From: Achromobacter seleniivolatilans
Lineage (GTDB): Bacteria > Pseudomonadota > Gammaproteobacteria > Burkholderiales > Burkholderiaceae_B
Direction: 5' to 3'
DNA: 64,000 nucleotides
Assembly (NCBI RefSeq): GCF_030864005.1
Contig: NZ_CP132976.1
Span: 3,968,001 to 4,032,000 of the forward strand
This document shows, piece after piece, positions 14,972 to 24,392 of this stretch (position 1 is its first letter; every line of letters starts with the position of its first letter). The notes below the pieces were generated by a model. It was not told the origin of the DNA, made no database searches, and saw nothing but the letters and a program-made list of their open reading frames with translations. A program made the translations under genes and the position numbers.

Positions 14972-17197
14972 TCAACGAGCGCGAGAAATACGAACTTCCG
15001 CGCCCCGGCGCTTGACCTCAAGACCTTCGGACGGCGAAATACGCAGCCCTTCCAGTCCCTTGATATAGCTGGAGCCCTGCATCTGCATCACGCGGATCTT
15101 GTTGCGCATGACGACCGGGTTATGCACCGGCATGCCGAACATCCAGACTTCGTCCAGGATACGAGCCGAGTTGAACTCACCCGTGTGCTGCGCGGCGGGT
15201 CCCAGACAGAGCATATGCCCTTCACGGCCGAAAACCGGGAACTGGCCCAGTTCGCAGTCGATCGTCCAGGTGGTGCCGCCTTCGTAACGGTGGCCTGTAT
15301 TCAGATCCCACCACGCTTCGCCCTTGGGCAGGTACACACGCACCTGCTTGCCAGGTTCCGTCACCGGCGCCACCAGCAGGGCCGGGCCCAACAGGTATTG
15401 CAGGTCCCATTCGTGCGCATGCGCATCGTTGGGGAAGGACAGCGCCATGGAGCGCTGCACCGGCAAACCAGTACGCGCAGAATCTTCGATGGCGCCCAAC
15501 ACGTAGGGCACCAGGCGATAACGCCACTGCATCCAGGTCTTGGACTGGGCCAACGTGTCTTCGTCGAAATCCCACGGCATCAGACCTTCGACGCCCTGGA
15601 ACGAGAAGTTCGCCGAGAACACGCCTATCGTCAGCCAGCGCAGGTACAGCTCGGACGTCATGCCGGACCGATCGCGGGAAGCCGAACCGATGCCGTGGAC
15701 CTGAACGGGCAAGCCGCTCGCGCCAATCGACAAAGCGGTACGCAAGGTGTGGCGCAAACCGTCCCAGGTGTTTTCCGCTTGCGGCCCCACCTGCCACGGC
15801 AGACGTTGCGCGGCGGGGAACAGATCGGAACTGGGCACAACACCTTCGGGCGGCACCTTCAGGCCGGCAACCGCGTCAAACAACGCGCGGCGCACCAGCA
15901 ACGGATACATGCTGCGCAGCGCCGGGCCGGTTTCGCCATTGCGTGCCGTCACGCCATCAGGGATGGCGATCTGGGCGTCGCAGGCAGGCGCATCCAGGCC
16001 GTCGTCAACGAGTTGGCGATGACGCTCTACCCACAGGTTATAGATGTCGCGGTAAGTCAGATCCAGCAGGCCGTAAGGCTGCCCCGAGGTGGCGGCGTTG
16101 CCGTCGAACACCTGGGCCGAGCCATCGTCCTTGGCCAGCAGCCAGCCGCGGTCTTCCAGTTCCTCGAACAGCGGGCTGGTCTTCAGCACGCCGGGGAAAC
16201 CGGAGGCTGCGACATGCACGTTGTGCTTGTGAAAGAGCGCCAACATCTGCTTGGCATCCGGGAAGCGCTGGGCATCCCATTCAAAAACCGTCTTGTCCGC
16301 CTGAAAACCCCACGCCGCCGGCTGCGCCAGCGTCACGGCGTCCACCGGAATCTGGTTTTCGCGCATGCGGGCAACCAGGGCCACCGTCTGCGTGGGCATT
16401 TCGCCCGCCGCCTGTTGCAGCCACGCGCCCATCGCCCACAACACGGGCTGGCCCGCGCGGCCGGTCAGTGCCGTGTATTGGTTCAGGATTTCGGCAGGCT
16501 CGCCCGCGAACAGGAACACATCCAGCACCACGTCGTCCACAGTCAGCACATAGGCTGAATCTGCGGGGGCTACGCCCACGGAGTGTTCGATGCGGCGCAT
16601 GGTGTTGACGTAGACGCCCCAGCCTCGCGGGCTCCAAGCCAATGGCAAGGCGCGGTGCTCGGGGTCATCGGAAACAACCGATTCCTCGCGGCGATTCAGG
16701 TCGCCCGGGGTCTCGCCCAGGCCGAAGACACGTTCGCCGGCCAGCAAGGTGAACCCTGCCGTCCAGACCGCGTCGTCATCCTGATCCAGCGCGTTATGCC
16801 CAAAGGCAGGCGTATGCGCAGAGACCTCGGACTCGAACACCCGTTCGTCGTTGCGATAGATCGCCACGCGCACGGGGTTGGATTGAATCTCCAGGGCGGT
16901 GTCGCCCTGAGTGATTCGCCAGCCGTCCCCTCCTTCGCGAGGGGCAATGGAAGCTTCGCCCACGGCCTCTTGGCGCGCGAGCAGCATCTCGGCCACGGCG
17001 CGCGCACGCGTGCCGGGCTTATCGTCGGTAAAGTGGTTCGCCGCGCCGCAGCGCAAACGAAAAACACCAGGCGCATGCGCCTCGATTACCAGGTGCAACC
17101 CATCGCCCGCGTCGAAATCGAAGCGACTGGGGCGGGACGTCAGCAGCTCAATATTATCGAGCTGGGTAGTATGGGCAAAGTCGAACTTGGGCGGCAC
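14972..17197 (-). CDS. Glycoside hydrolase family 31-like protein, active site degenerate
   Basis: The 741-residue protein starts at GTG 17197, preceded by GGGGGA. The layout is that of GH31 alpha-glycosidases: N-terminal beta domain (FTLLAGERVFGLGETPGDLN), TIM barrel from about residue 245, and C-terminal beta domain (YLLGPALLVAPVTEPGKQVR, then VYLPKGEAWWD). The usual nucleophile motif KTDFGE is reduced to ACDAQ; the acid/base motif GGD is replaced by GPQ; and the HDIGGF motif reads HGIGSA. The nucleophile aspartate may remain but the acid does not. It is therefore probably a non-hydrolytic or altered-function homologue. It stands alone between terminator and promoter regions. Confidence 0.8.
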   Translation of the reverse strand: MPPKFDFAHTTQLDNIELLTSRPSRFDFDAGDGLHLVIEAHAPGVFRLRCGAANHFTDDKPGTRARAVAEMLLARQEAVGEASIAPREGGDGWRITQGDTALEIQSNPVRVAIYRNDERVFESEVSAHTPAFGHNALDQDDDAVWTAGFTLLAGERVFGLGETPGDLNRREESVVSDDPEHRALPLAWSPRGWGVYVNTMRRIEHSVGVAPADSAYVLTVDDVVLDVFLFAGEPAEILNQYTALTGRAGQPVLWAMGAWLQQAAGEMPTQTVALVARMRENQIPVDAVTLAQPAAWGFQADKTVFEWDAQRFPDAKQMLALFHKHNVHVAASGFPGVLKTSPLFEELEDRGWLLAKDDGSAQVFDGNAATSGQPYGLLDLTYRDIYNLWVERHRQLVDDGLDAPACDAQIAIPDGVTARNGETGPALRSMYPLLVRRALFDAVAGLKVPPEGVVPSSDLFPAAQRLPWQVGPQAENTWDGLRHTLRTALSIGASGLPVQVHGIGSASRDRSGMTSELYLRWLTIGVFSANFSFQGVEGLMPWDFDEDTLAQSKTWMQWRYRLVPYVLGAIEDSARTGLPVQRSMALSFPNDAHAHEWDLQYLLGPALLVAPVTEPGKQVRVYLPKGEAWWDLNTGHRYEGGTTWTIDCELGQFPVFGREGHMLCLGPAAQHTGEFNSARILDEVWMFGMPVHNPVVMRNKIRVMQMQGSSYIKGLEGLRISPSEGLEVKRRGAEVRISRAR

Positions 17198-17466
17198 AGA
17201 GCATCCCCCGGCTTAAGCCAAAAACCATCAAAAGACGCTATTTTGACGGATTTGAGCTTTGAAATAAACTCGGTCCCTCTTTTGGACGCCAATCTCATCC
17301 AAAAAAGGGGTCATAAAGCCCTCGGCAAGCGCTCAAAAGCCTAGATGCCAGTGAGCTGCCGAAACGCCAGTTTGAGGCCAATGCGGCCTATTTGGCGCCA
17401 AATCCTGGCAATTACCGCAATTCTACGCCACCTGGCCGTAGGGCCAGACACCCGCCCTAATTTTTT

Positions 17467-19338
17467 TCATCGCGGTGAAATAAGTTTGGACAGATCGGTT
17501 TCAAGCGGAGCGGGTTCGCCGCACAGCCGCGCGCCGATCAAATCCCCCATCAGGGCGGACCAGGAAAGCCCGCGCGACGCATAACCGATGGCCAGCCACA
17601 GGCCTTTCGCCTGCGGCAATTCGCCCACAGCGGGCAAGCGGCCCGGCAACACCGCCCGCCAGCCCGCCCATCCTGGCAGGCTGCCCGGCTCCAGAGCATC
17701 GAATGCAGGGAAGTGACCACTCATTAACAGCCCGGCCGCCTTGTCCAGGGTCACGCGCTGCCCTTCAGCGCCAATGCTCGCTACGGTGGCGCCGTGCACA
17801 TAGGTGCTGCCAACCACGCAGCCCTCGCCCACATCTGGCAGCAGGTATCCCTCTCCGCCAACAATGCAGCGCGGGCCGCCCGCCAGCGCCTTTGCCGGAA
17901 CCAACGTCACTTCGCCCGCCAATGCATGCATCTGCGCCACACGCGGCAAGGCATCCAGCAGACCACTTGCGGCCAGCAAGCCATGCGCGCCGGCCGCATT
18001 GGCCAGCACGACGGTATCGGCTTGCACCAGTTCGGCGTCATGCTCATCCAGTACCCGCCAGCCCTGACCCGCCTGCTCTACCCGGGCAACCTTTGCCGGC
18101 AGCGCAGTCACGCCGGCAGTCCGCAGCAAAGCGTCAATCAGACGGTTCGGCCGCACCAGCATGCCTTGAGCAAAAAACACCCCGCCGCGCGCCAAAGGCA
18201 AACCCGCCAAGGCGCTGGCTTCGTCCCGGTCTACCTGGCGAACCCATTCAGCCGGAAACGCCAACGTTTCCAACGTAACCGCCAAGGCGGCCGATTTGCC
18301 CGCATCGCGCTCCACCTGAACGGTGCCGCACACACGCGGCGCCGCCCCGTCCGACAAACCTTGCCAACGGGCCAATGCGCGCTGGCTGCCCGCTCGCGAC
18401 AACCGTGCCCGCGCATTGTCGTCCCGGGCCACAACCGGGGTCAGCGCCGCAGCCAGATGGCCCGCATGCGCCGGCGCGCCCGCCGCACGGCCTGCGTCGA
18501 CCACTGTGACGCGCCAACCGCGCATGGCCAGCGCCTGCGCAATTCCCGCCCCCGCCAGACCCGCGCCCACCACGACAGCATGCCCGGCGCGGGCGCGAGG
18601 CGGAGCCGCCGCGCTGCCCGCCTCCCTGGCTGTACCCACCGTCATATGCCACTTGCCGCCGTATCCCGGCGCACGGCGCACCTCGAATCCCGCATCCTGT
18701 AAAGCTTGGCGCAACGCGCCTGAGCATGCCCACGTGGCAAGCGTTGCGCCCGGCGCCGCAAGTTTCGCAAGATCGCGCAGCAGGGGAACGGTCCACATTG
18801 CCGGATTGCGCTCTGGAGCAAATCCATCCAGGAAAAAGGCATCGGCCCTTACGCTCAACCGCGGCGCCAGGACTTGGGCATCGCCAAACCCGAGCGTGAG
18901 CGTGACAGCGCCACCTTCAAATTCCAAGCGATGCAAGCCGGGCAGCAACAGCGGCCATTGGGCTAGCAATTGCCGCGTCTGACCTGCCCACGATTCCGGC
19001 GCCAGGCGCTCCAGCAAGGCCGCCAGATCGTCGCGCTCGAACGGATGCGCCTCTACCGACACCATATGCAGCGAGGCAGGCCGCTGCGGGTCATCCAGCC
19101 AGGCCTTCCAAAGCGCCAGAAAATTGAGTCCAAGACCAAAGCCCGTCTCGCAAACCGTGAATACGTCATGTCCGCGCCACCGCTCGGGCAGGCCGTTACC
19201 CCGTAGAAAGACATGTTCAATTTGTCCCAATGCCCCCGCCGGCGAGTGATAAACATCGCTATATACGGGGCTATAAAGCCTGCCGTCAGCGTCGAAACCG
19301 GCCACGGCAGGGGTCAAAGGGGAGTAAGACACGGACAT
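17467..19338 (-). CDS. mnmC: Bifunctional tRNA mnm5s2U methyltransferase / FAD-dependent oxidoreductase
   Basis: The 623-residue protein has the two-domain MnmC layout. The N-terminal SAM-dependent methyltransferase (residues 1-240) contains [19 protein letters not shown] and [14 protein letters not shown]. The C-terminal FAD oxidoreductase starts with the dinucleotide motif [20 protein letters not shown] (about residue 255) and ends with [16 protein letters not shown]. It completes 5-methylaminomethyl-2-thiouridine at the wobble position of tRNAs such as tRNA-Lys, which is itself encoded in this window. It is transcribed alone, divergent from the phosphatase gene at 19482. Confidence 0.93.
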   Translation of the reverse strand: MSVSYSPLTPAVAGFDADGRLYSPVYSDVYHSPAGALGQIEHVFLRGNGLPERWRGHDVFTVCETGFGLGLNFLALWKAWLDDPQRPASLHMVSVEAHPFERDDLAALLERLAPESWAGQTRQLLAQWPLLLPGLHRLEFEGGAVTLTLGFGDAQVLAPRLSVRADAFFLDGFAPERNPAMWTVPLLRDLAKLAAPGATLATWACSGALRQALQDAGFEVRRAPGYGGKWHMTVGTAREAGSAAAPPRARAGHAVVVGAGLAGAGIAQALAMRGWRVTVVDAGRAAGAPAHAGHLAAALTPVVARDDNARARLSRAGSQRALARWQGLSDGAAPRVCGTVQVERDAGKSAALAVTLETLAFPAEWVRQVDRDEASALAGLPLARGGVFFAQGMLVRPNRLIDALLRTAGVTALPAKVARVEQAGQGWRVLDEHDAELVQADTVVLANAAGAHGLLAASGLLDALPRVAQMHALAGEVTLVPAKALAGGPRCIVGGEGYLLPDVGEGCVVGSTYVHGATVASIGAEGQRVTLDKAAGLLMSGHFPAFDALEPGSLPGWAGWRAVLPGRLPAVGELPQAKGLWLAIGYASRGLSWSALMGDLIGARLCGEPAPLETDLSKLISPR

Positions 19339-19481
19339 GAAATCCTGGGGAACAATCAGCGTTGAGACGAGCGTGAATTATCAGGCGTTCAGCACGAAGG
19401 CGTTGGATGCGCGCCACGCGCAGCAGGCGTTTGCCCCGCCATGCCACCGGATTGACGCATACATAGGCTTACACTGGTTTT

Positions 19482-20357
19482 ATGGACACCTACGATCGGC
19501 CTCGCCCGCTGGCACCGCCCATTGACCTGTGCGCCGCGTTAGATGCGGCAGTCACCGCAGCTCATGGTGGCGCAGCCATCCTGCAATCCTACGCGCATCA
19601 CCGCGCGGATCTCGTGATCGATCGCAAAGCGCGCAATGATCTCGTATCCCAGGCGGATCGCGAAGCCGAAGCGGTGATTATCCAGGAGCTGCAGACGCGC
19701 ACGCCAAAGTTCGGCATCGTCGCAGAAGAAACTGGCGGCAAGGCCCAAGGCAGCGCCACCTGGTATATCGATCCGCTGGACGGCACCACCAACTTTCTTC
19801 ACGACATTCCGCATTACGCGGTGTCGATCGCCTTGATCGCCCATGCGGGCACCGCCGTATCGGCCACCGAAACACTGACTGTCGATACCCCAGTGGTCGG
19901 CGTGGTCTACGACCCCAACCGCGAAGAACTGTTTACGGCGGTATATGGAATCGGCGCGTTTCTCAACGGCCGGCGCATCAAGTGCTCACGCACTCAAACG
20001 ATTGAAGACTCTGTGCTGGCCACTGGTTTTCCATTCCGCGATTTTTCGTTTGCCGGGCAATACATGCCCATGTTGAATGACGCCATCCAACGCGCACGCG
20101 GTGTACGGCGTATGGGCGCGGCCGCGCTGGATCTGGCATGGACTGCCTGCGGCCGCTACGACGGTTACTGGGAAATGGGCCTGGCGCCCTGGGATGTTGC
20201 TGCCGGTACGGTAATCCTGCGGGAAGCAGGCGGCACATGTTCAGACATGCACCTGCAAGACCCTTGGCCGATCGGCGGACGCGTCGTGGCGGGCAACCCC
20301 GCAATCGAACGCGCCCTGCATGACATGATCGCGCCGCACCTCAACAAACCGGGCTGA
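19482..20357 (+). CDS. Inositol monophosphatase family protein
   Basis: The 291-residue protein carries the family's metal-binding motifs: EETGG (about residue 82), WYIDPLDGTTNF (about 92-103), and WDVAAGTVILREAGG near the C-terminus, with RRMGAAALDLAW between them. It is a Mg2+-dependent sugar- or inositol-phosphatase of the SuhB type. Whether it acts on inositol phosphate or also binds ribosomal antitermination factors like SuhB cannot be told from sequence. It is convergent with the acyl-CoA ligase gene, 23 bp away. Confidence 0.88.
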   Translation: MDTYDRPRPLAPPIDLCAALDAAVTAAHGGAAILQSYAHHRADLVIDRKARNDLVSQADREAEAVIIQELQTRTPKFGIVAEETGGKAQGSATWYIDPLDGTTNFLHDIPHYAVSIALIAHAGTAVSATETLTVDTPVVGVVYDPNREELFTAVYGIGAFLNGRRIKCSRTQTIEDSVLATGFPFRDFSFAGQYMPMLNDAIQRARGVRRMGAAALDLAWTACGRYDGYWEMGLAPWDVAAGTVILREAGGTCSDMHLQDPWPIGGRVVAGNPAIERALHDMIAPHLNKPG

Positions 20358-20380
20358 GGCCGCCCTATTCCTGACGTCGG

Positions 20381-22084
20381 CTACCCATTTGCCGCAGCAG
20401 CAGGCGCCGCAGCGGGTGCGTCGGGACGCAATTCACGGCGCAGAATCTTGCCCACATTGCTCTTGGGCAGTTCTTCACGGAATTCCACAAAGCGCGGGCG
20501 CTTATAGCCCGTCAGCTTTTCCCGGCACCAATCCTGCACCTGGGCCTCGGTCAGCGACGGATCGCTTTTCACAACGAACACTTTGACCGCTTCTCCGGAG
20601 TGTTCATCCGGCACGCCAATTGCCGCGCATTCCAGCACGCCGGGCAACTGCGCCACAACGGCCTCGACCTCGTTCGGATAAACCTTGAAGCCCGACACCG
20701 CAATCATGTCCTTTTTGCGGTCCACGATGCGTGTGTAGCCCTTGTCGTCCATGATGCCGATGTCGCCCGTGCGGAAGTATCCGTCTTCCGTCATGGACTG
20801 CCGTGTTTCCTCGGGCTTTTGCCAGTATCCCAACATAACCTGCGGCCCCCGGATGCCCACTTCGCCGCGCTCACCCAGCGGCACCTCGTGCCCCGCGTCA
20901 TCCAAGATAGCCACATCGGTAGACGGCAGCGGCAGACCAATAGACCCGGAATATGCCGTGGCGTCGGTGGGGTTCACCGTTGCCACGGGCGAGGTCTCGG
21001 ACAAGCCATAACCTTCAATCAGCGGCCTGCCGGTGATCTTCAGCCAACGTTCGGCCACAGACTGCTGCACGGCCATGCCGCCGCCCAAGGTCAAGCGCAA
21101 GGCGGAAAAATCCAACCGGGCAAAATCCGCGTTATGCGCCAGGGCGTTAAACAGCGTATTGACGCCAGGGAACAAATTAATGGGCACCTTGCGCCACGCA
21201 TTGATCAAGGAAGGCTGATCACGCGGATTGATGATGAGCACATTGCGCATGCCCGCATGCAGGCCATACAGACCGCAGACCGTCATCGCAAACACGTGAT
21301 ACAGCGGCAATGCGCTGATGATGGTGAGCTGGGTTTGCGCCAGATCGTGCACCACGGGTTGCGCCACCGCTTCCGTCTGCAACACGTTGGCCGCCAGGTT
21401 GCGGTGCGACAGCATCGCGCCCTTGGGCACGCCGGTGGTGCCGCCGGTGTATTGCAGCACCGCCAGATCGTCCATCGTCAATGACGGCGGATTGAATGGC
21501 AGGCGCGCGCCCTCACGCAGCACGGCGGGCAACGTGTGCGCGCCGTCGATCTGCCAGGCAGGCACAATTTTCTTGATGTAGCGGGCGGCAAAGTTGACCA
21601 CCGGCGCTTTCAGGCCACCCAGCAGATCGCCAGGCCCTGTCACCACGATGTGTTTGAGCTGCCCGCGATTCTTCACGTTCTGCAACGTATGCGCGAAGTT
21701 TTCCAGGATCAAAATGACGGATGCGCCGCTGTCCTGCAATTGGCGCTCAAGCTCGTCTGCGGTGTAGAGCGGGTTCACGTTCACCACGACCAGTCCCGTG
21801 CGCAACGTGGCCAACATGCCGACCAAATAGGCCGGCACGTTCGGCATCATCAGCGCCACGCGCGAGCCTTTGGGCAGGCCCAGGCTTTGCAGCCAGCCTG
21901 AAAATGCGCGCGCATGCTGATCCAATTGCGCATAGGTGATGTCGCTGCCCATGGCCGTGCAGGCGATGCGCGATGCGTACTGCTTGCAGGCCCGGTCCAG
22001 CAAGTCGGCCAGCGAGGAATAACCCTCGGTGGAGATCTCGGCTGGAACCCCCTGCGGGTAATGGGCAAGCCACGGACGCGTCAT
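20381..22084 (-). CDS. fadD: Long-chain fatty-acid-CoA ligase
   Basis: The 567-residue AMP-forming ligase has the P-loop-like motif YTGGTTGVPKGAMLSHRN, GYGLSETSP and the FRTGDIGIMDDKGY / KKDMIAVSGFKVYPNEVE hinge of the ANL superfamily. It activates fatty acids to acyl-CoA for beta-oxidation or lipid synthesis. The ATG at 22084 (MTRPWLAH) is preferred over that at 22099, because GGAG lies 10 nt before it. The protein ends in an Ala-rich tail. It is divergent from the M20 amidohydrolase. Confidence 0.9.
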   Translation of the reverse strand: MTRPWLAHYPQGVPAEISTEGYSSLADLLDRACKQYASRIACTAMGSDITYAQLDQHARAFSGWLQSLGLPKGSRVALMMPNVPAYLVGMLATLRTGLVVVNVNPLYTADELERQLQDSGASVILILENFAHTLQNVKNRGQLKHIVVTGPGDLLGGLKAPVVNFAARYIKKIVPAWQIDGAHTLPAVLREGARLPFNPPSLTMDDLAVLQYTGGTTGVPKGAMLSHRNLAANVLQTEAVAQPVVHDLAQTQLTIISALPLYHVFAMTVCGLYGLHAGMRNVLIINPRDQPSLINAWRKVPINLFPGVNTLFNALAHNADFARLDFSALRLTLGGGMAVQQSVAERWLKITGRPLIEGYGLSETSPVATVNPTDATAYSGSIGLPLPSTDVAILDDAGHEVPLGERGEVGIRGPQVMLGYWQKPEETRQSMTEDGYFRTGDIGIMDDKGYTRIVDRKKDMIAVSGFKVYPNEVEAVVAQLPGVLECAAIGVPDEHSGEAVKVFVVKSDPSLTEAQVQDWCREKLTGYKRPRFVEFREELPKSNVGKILRRELRPDAPAAAPAAAANG

Positions 22085-22159
22085 GGTAGTTGTCTCCATT
22101 AAATAGATTTTTGATTGATGATAACCTTGTTGCGTTCCCTAATTCCGCCTGACCTTCCC

Positions 22160-23356
22160 ATGAAACTTCTCGAACCCATCGTCGCCTGGCATCACGATAT
22201 TTCCCAGATCCGGCGCGACATCCACGCGCACCCTGAATTGGCTTTCGAAGAATTCCGCACCGCCGATGTCGTGGCGGCCAAGCTTGAAGAATGGGGCATT
22301 GAAGTTGACCGCGGCCTTGGCGGCACGGGCGTGGTCGGCATCATCCGCGGCAATCAGCCGGGCGACCGCGCCGTGGGCCTGCGCGCCGATATGGACGCGC
22401 TGCCCATGCAAGAGGTCAACACCTTTGCGCATGCCAGCCAGAACCAAGGCAAGATGCATGCTTGCGGCCACGACGGCCACACCGCCATGCTGCTGGCCGC
22501 GGCGCAATACCTGTCGCAGCATCGCGACTACGCGGGCACGGTCTACGTGATTTTCCAGCCCGCCGAAGAAGGCGGCGGCGGCGCCAAGCGCATGATCGAC
22601 GACGGCCTGTTCAAGCGTTTCCCCATGGAAGCCGTGTTCGGCATGCACAATTGGCCCGGCATGAAGCCCGGCCAATTCGGCCTGACGCCGGGACCCATCA
22701 TGGCGTCGAGCAACGAGTTCTCGATTGTCGTGAAGGGCAAGGGCACGCACGCCGGCATGCCCAACCTGGGCATCGATCCGGTCATGGCGGCAGTCCAACT
22801 GGCGCAATCGCTGCAAACCATCATCACGCGCAACCGCAATCCGCTGGATGCGGCAGTACTCAGCATTACGCAGATTCACGCTGGCAGCGCCGACAACGTG
22901 GTGCCTAACCATGCAGAATTGCGCGGCACCGTGCGCACCTTTACGCTGGATGTGCTGGACCTGATCGAACGCCGTATGGAAGAGATCACCCGCCACACCT
23001 GCGCAGCCATGGATTGCGAGGTGGAATTCACGTTCCAGCGCAACTACCCGCCCACCATCAATCACGCTGAAGAAGCCGCGTTCTGTGCCGATGTGCTGCG
23101 CGATATCGTGGGCGAAGCCAACGTCAACGACAACGTGCAACCCACCATGGGCGCCGAAGACTTCGCCTTCATGCTGCAAGAGCTGCCGGGCTGCTACGTC
23201 TGGATCGGCAACGGCACGGGCGACCACCGCGACAGCGGCCATGGTCTGGGCCCCTGCATGCTGCACAACGGCAGCTACGACTTCAATGATGAACTGCTGC
23301 CGCTCGGCGGCACCTATTGGGTCCAACTGGCGCTCAAGCGTCTGGCCAAAGCCTGA
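22160..23356 (+). CDS. M20 family amidohydrolase (hippurate hydrolase-like)
   Basis: The 398-residue metallopeptidase-fold hydrolase has the M20D signatures RRDIHAHPELAFEE, GLRADMDALPM, MHACGHDGHTAMLL and VIFQPAEEGGGGAKRMIDDG, with metal ligands C/H/E in those motifs and a final GAEDFAF. Such enzymes cleave N-acyl amino acids (hippurate, acetyl-amino acids, IAA conjugates). The start MKLLEPIVAWH at 22160 is chosen by family length, with no obvious ribosome binding site. A paralogue lies at 61768-62961. Confidence 0.9.
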   Translation: MKLLEPIVAWHHDISQIRRDIHAHPELAFEEFRTADVVAAKLEEWGIEVDRGLGGTGVVGIIRGNQPGDRAVGLRADMDALPMQEVNTFAHASQNQGKMHACGHDGHTAMLLAAAQYLSQHRDYAGTVYVIFQPAEEGGGGAKRMIDDGLFKRFPMEAVFGMHNWPGMKPGQFGLTPGPIMASSNEFSIVVKGKGTHAGMPNLGIDPVMAAVQLAQSLQTIITRNRNPLDAAVLSITQIHAGSADNVVPNHAELRGTVRTFTLDVLDLIERRMEEITRHTCAAMDCEVEFTFQRNYPPTINHAEEAAFCADVLRDIVGEANVNDNVQPTMGAEDFAFMLQELPGCYVWIGNGTGDHRDSGHGLGPCMLHNGSYDFNDELLPLGGTYWVQLALKRLAKA

Positions 23357-23380
23357 TAGCCGGGCGTCTTCCCCAGACGC

Positions 23381-24277
23381 CTAGTCCCCGCCGTCCGCCT
23401 CGCCGATTGCCAGGCACATTGCCAGGAATCGGCCGGCGGCGCGGGCCGCCGCATCAGCATGGGGCACCAGAATGCTCAAGGTGCGCGTCAACGGCCTGGG
23501 CAACAGGCGCAACGCCGCCAAGGCCCCGTCCTCGTGCCGCATCGACATGACGGACACAAAACCCACCCCCAGCCCAGCGCGCACGGCCTGCTTCACCCCC
23601 TCTACCCCTGCAAGTTCCAGCCCGACCGACGGCGCCAAGCCCGCATCCGAGAATGCGCGCTCTACCAGCCGGCGCACACCGGAACCGGGTTCGCGCATGA
23701 CCAGCGGCGATCCCGCCAGATCGCGCAGCGTCACCGCCCCCTTACCTGCCAAGGCGTGATCCGCGCGCACAATCGCCACCACCTCATCTTGCCGCCACGC
23801 ATGAACTGCCGTATCGGCAGGCAGACCAGATGGAACATCGCCTTCAATGAACGCCAGATCCAACGCAGGCAGGCGTTCCACGATTTCGCGCGTGTTGCCG
23901 TCCGACAAATGCAGGCTGACCGCAGGAAATGCGTGGCGAAAATCAGCAACCAGGCCGGGCAGTAAGTAGCTGGCTGGCGTGGTGCTGGCGCCCAGGCGCA
24001 ACGCACCGGTTTCCAGCCCCCGCCAGGATTCGCGCACGGCCTGCGCCTGCCGGTATACCTGCCGCAACTGACGGGCCTGTTCGGCCAGCCGCTCGCCAGC
24101 GTCGGTCAGCGCAATGCCGTGGCCGCTGCGGCGGTACAAGGGTTCGCCAAACCAGTCCTGCAGCATGCGTAGCTGGCCCGACACGGCTGGCTGAGACAAG
24201 TGCAGCACTTCTGCAGCCCGGCTGATGTTGCCGGTATCGGCTACGCAGGCAAAGGTAAGCAACTGATCGGGCGTCAT
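23381..24277 (-). CDS. LysR-family transcriptional regulator
   Basis: The 298-residue regulator has an N-terminal winged helix-turn-helix (SRAAEVLHLSQPAVSGQLRM) and a LysR substrate-binding domain. It is divergent from the YeiH-family gene and shares its intergenic region, which contains a palindrome of LysR type. The pair recalls E. coli yeiE-yeiH, where YeiE responds to sulfite; whether this regulator has the same effector is inference. Confidence 0.9.
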   Translation of the reverse strand: MTPDQLLTFACVADTGNISRAAEVLHLSQPAVSGQLRMLQDWFGEPLYRRSGHGIALTDAGERLAEQARQLRQVYRQAQAVRESWRGLETGALRLGASTTPASYLLPGLVADFRHAFPAVSLHLSDGNTREIVERLPALDLAFIEGDVPSGLPADTAVHAWRQDEVVAIVRADHALAGKGAVTLRDLAGSPLVMREPGSGVRRLVERAFSDAGLAPSVGLELAGVEGVKQAVRAGLGVGFVSVMSMRHEDGALAALRLLPRPLTRTLSILVPHADAAARAAGRFLAMCLAIGEADGGD

Positions 24278-24288
24278 TGGCGGGTAAC

Positions 24289-24305
24289 TATCAGAATTTC
24301 TGATA
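24289..24305. promoter_or_regulatory. LysR-type operator between lysR and yeiH
   Basis: TATCAGAA-T-TTCTGATA is a perfect 8-1-8 palindrome and contains the T-N11-A pattern of LysR sites. It lies 12 bp from the regulator start and about 88 bp before the YeiH-family start, as expected for an autoregulated divergent pair. Confidence 0.65.
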
Positions 24306-24392
24306 TTACATATCCAAATTAAAGATTTTTCAAATAACGAGCCCAGAACTAATATTTCGTCTAGTTATTTAGATATGCCCAAAGGGCCAGTC

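Noticed and set aside
15122..16558. A 478-codon plus-strand open frame.
   Set aside because: It is antisense to the GH31-like gene and has no coherent protein features.
22139..23326. A 395-codon minus-strand open frame.
   Set aside because: It is antisense to the M20 hydrolase at 22160-23356, whose metal motifs are clear.
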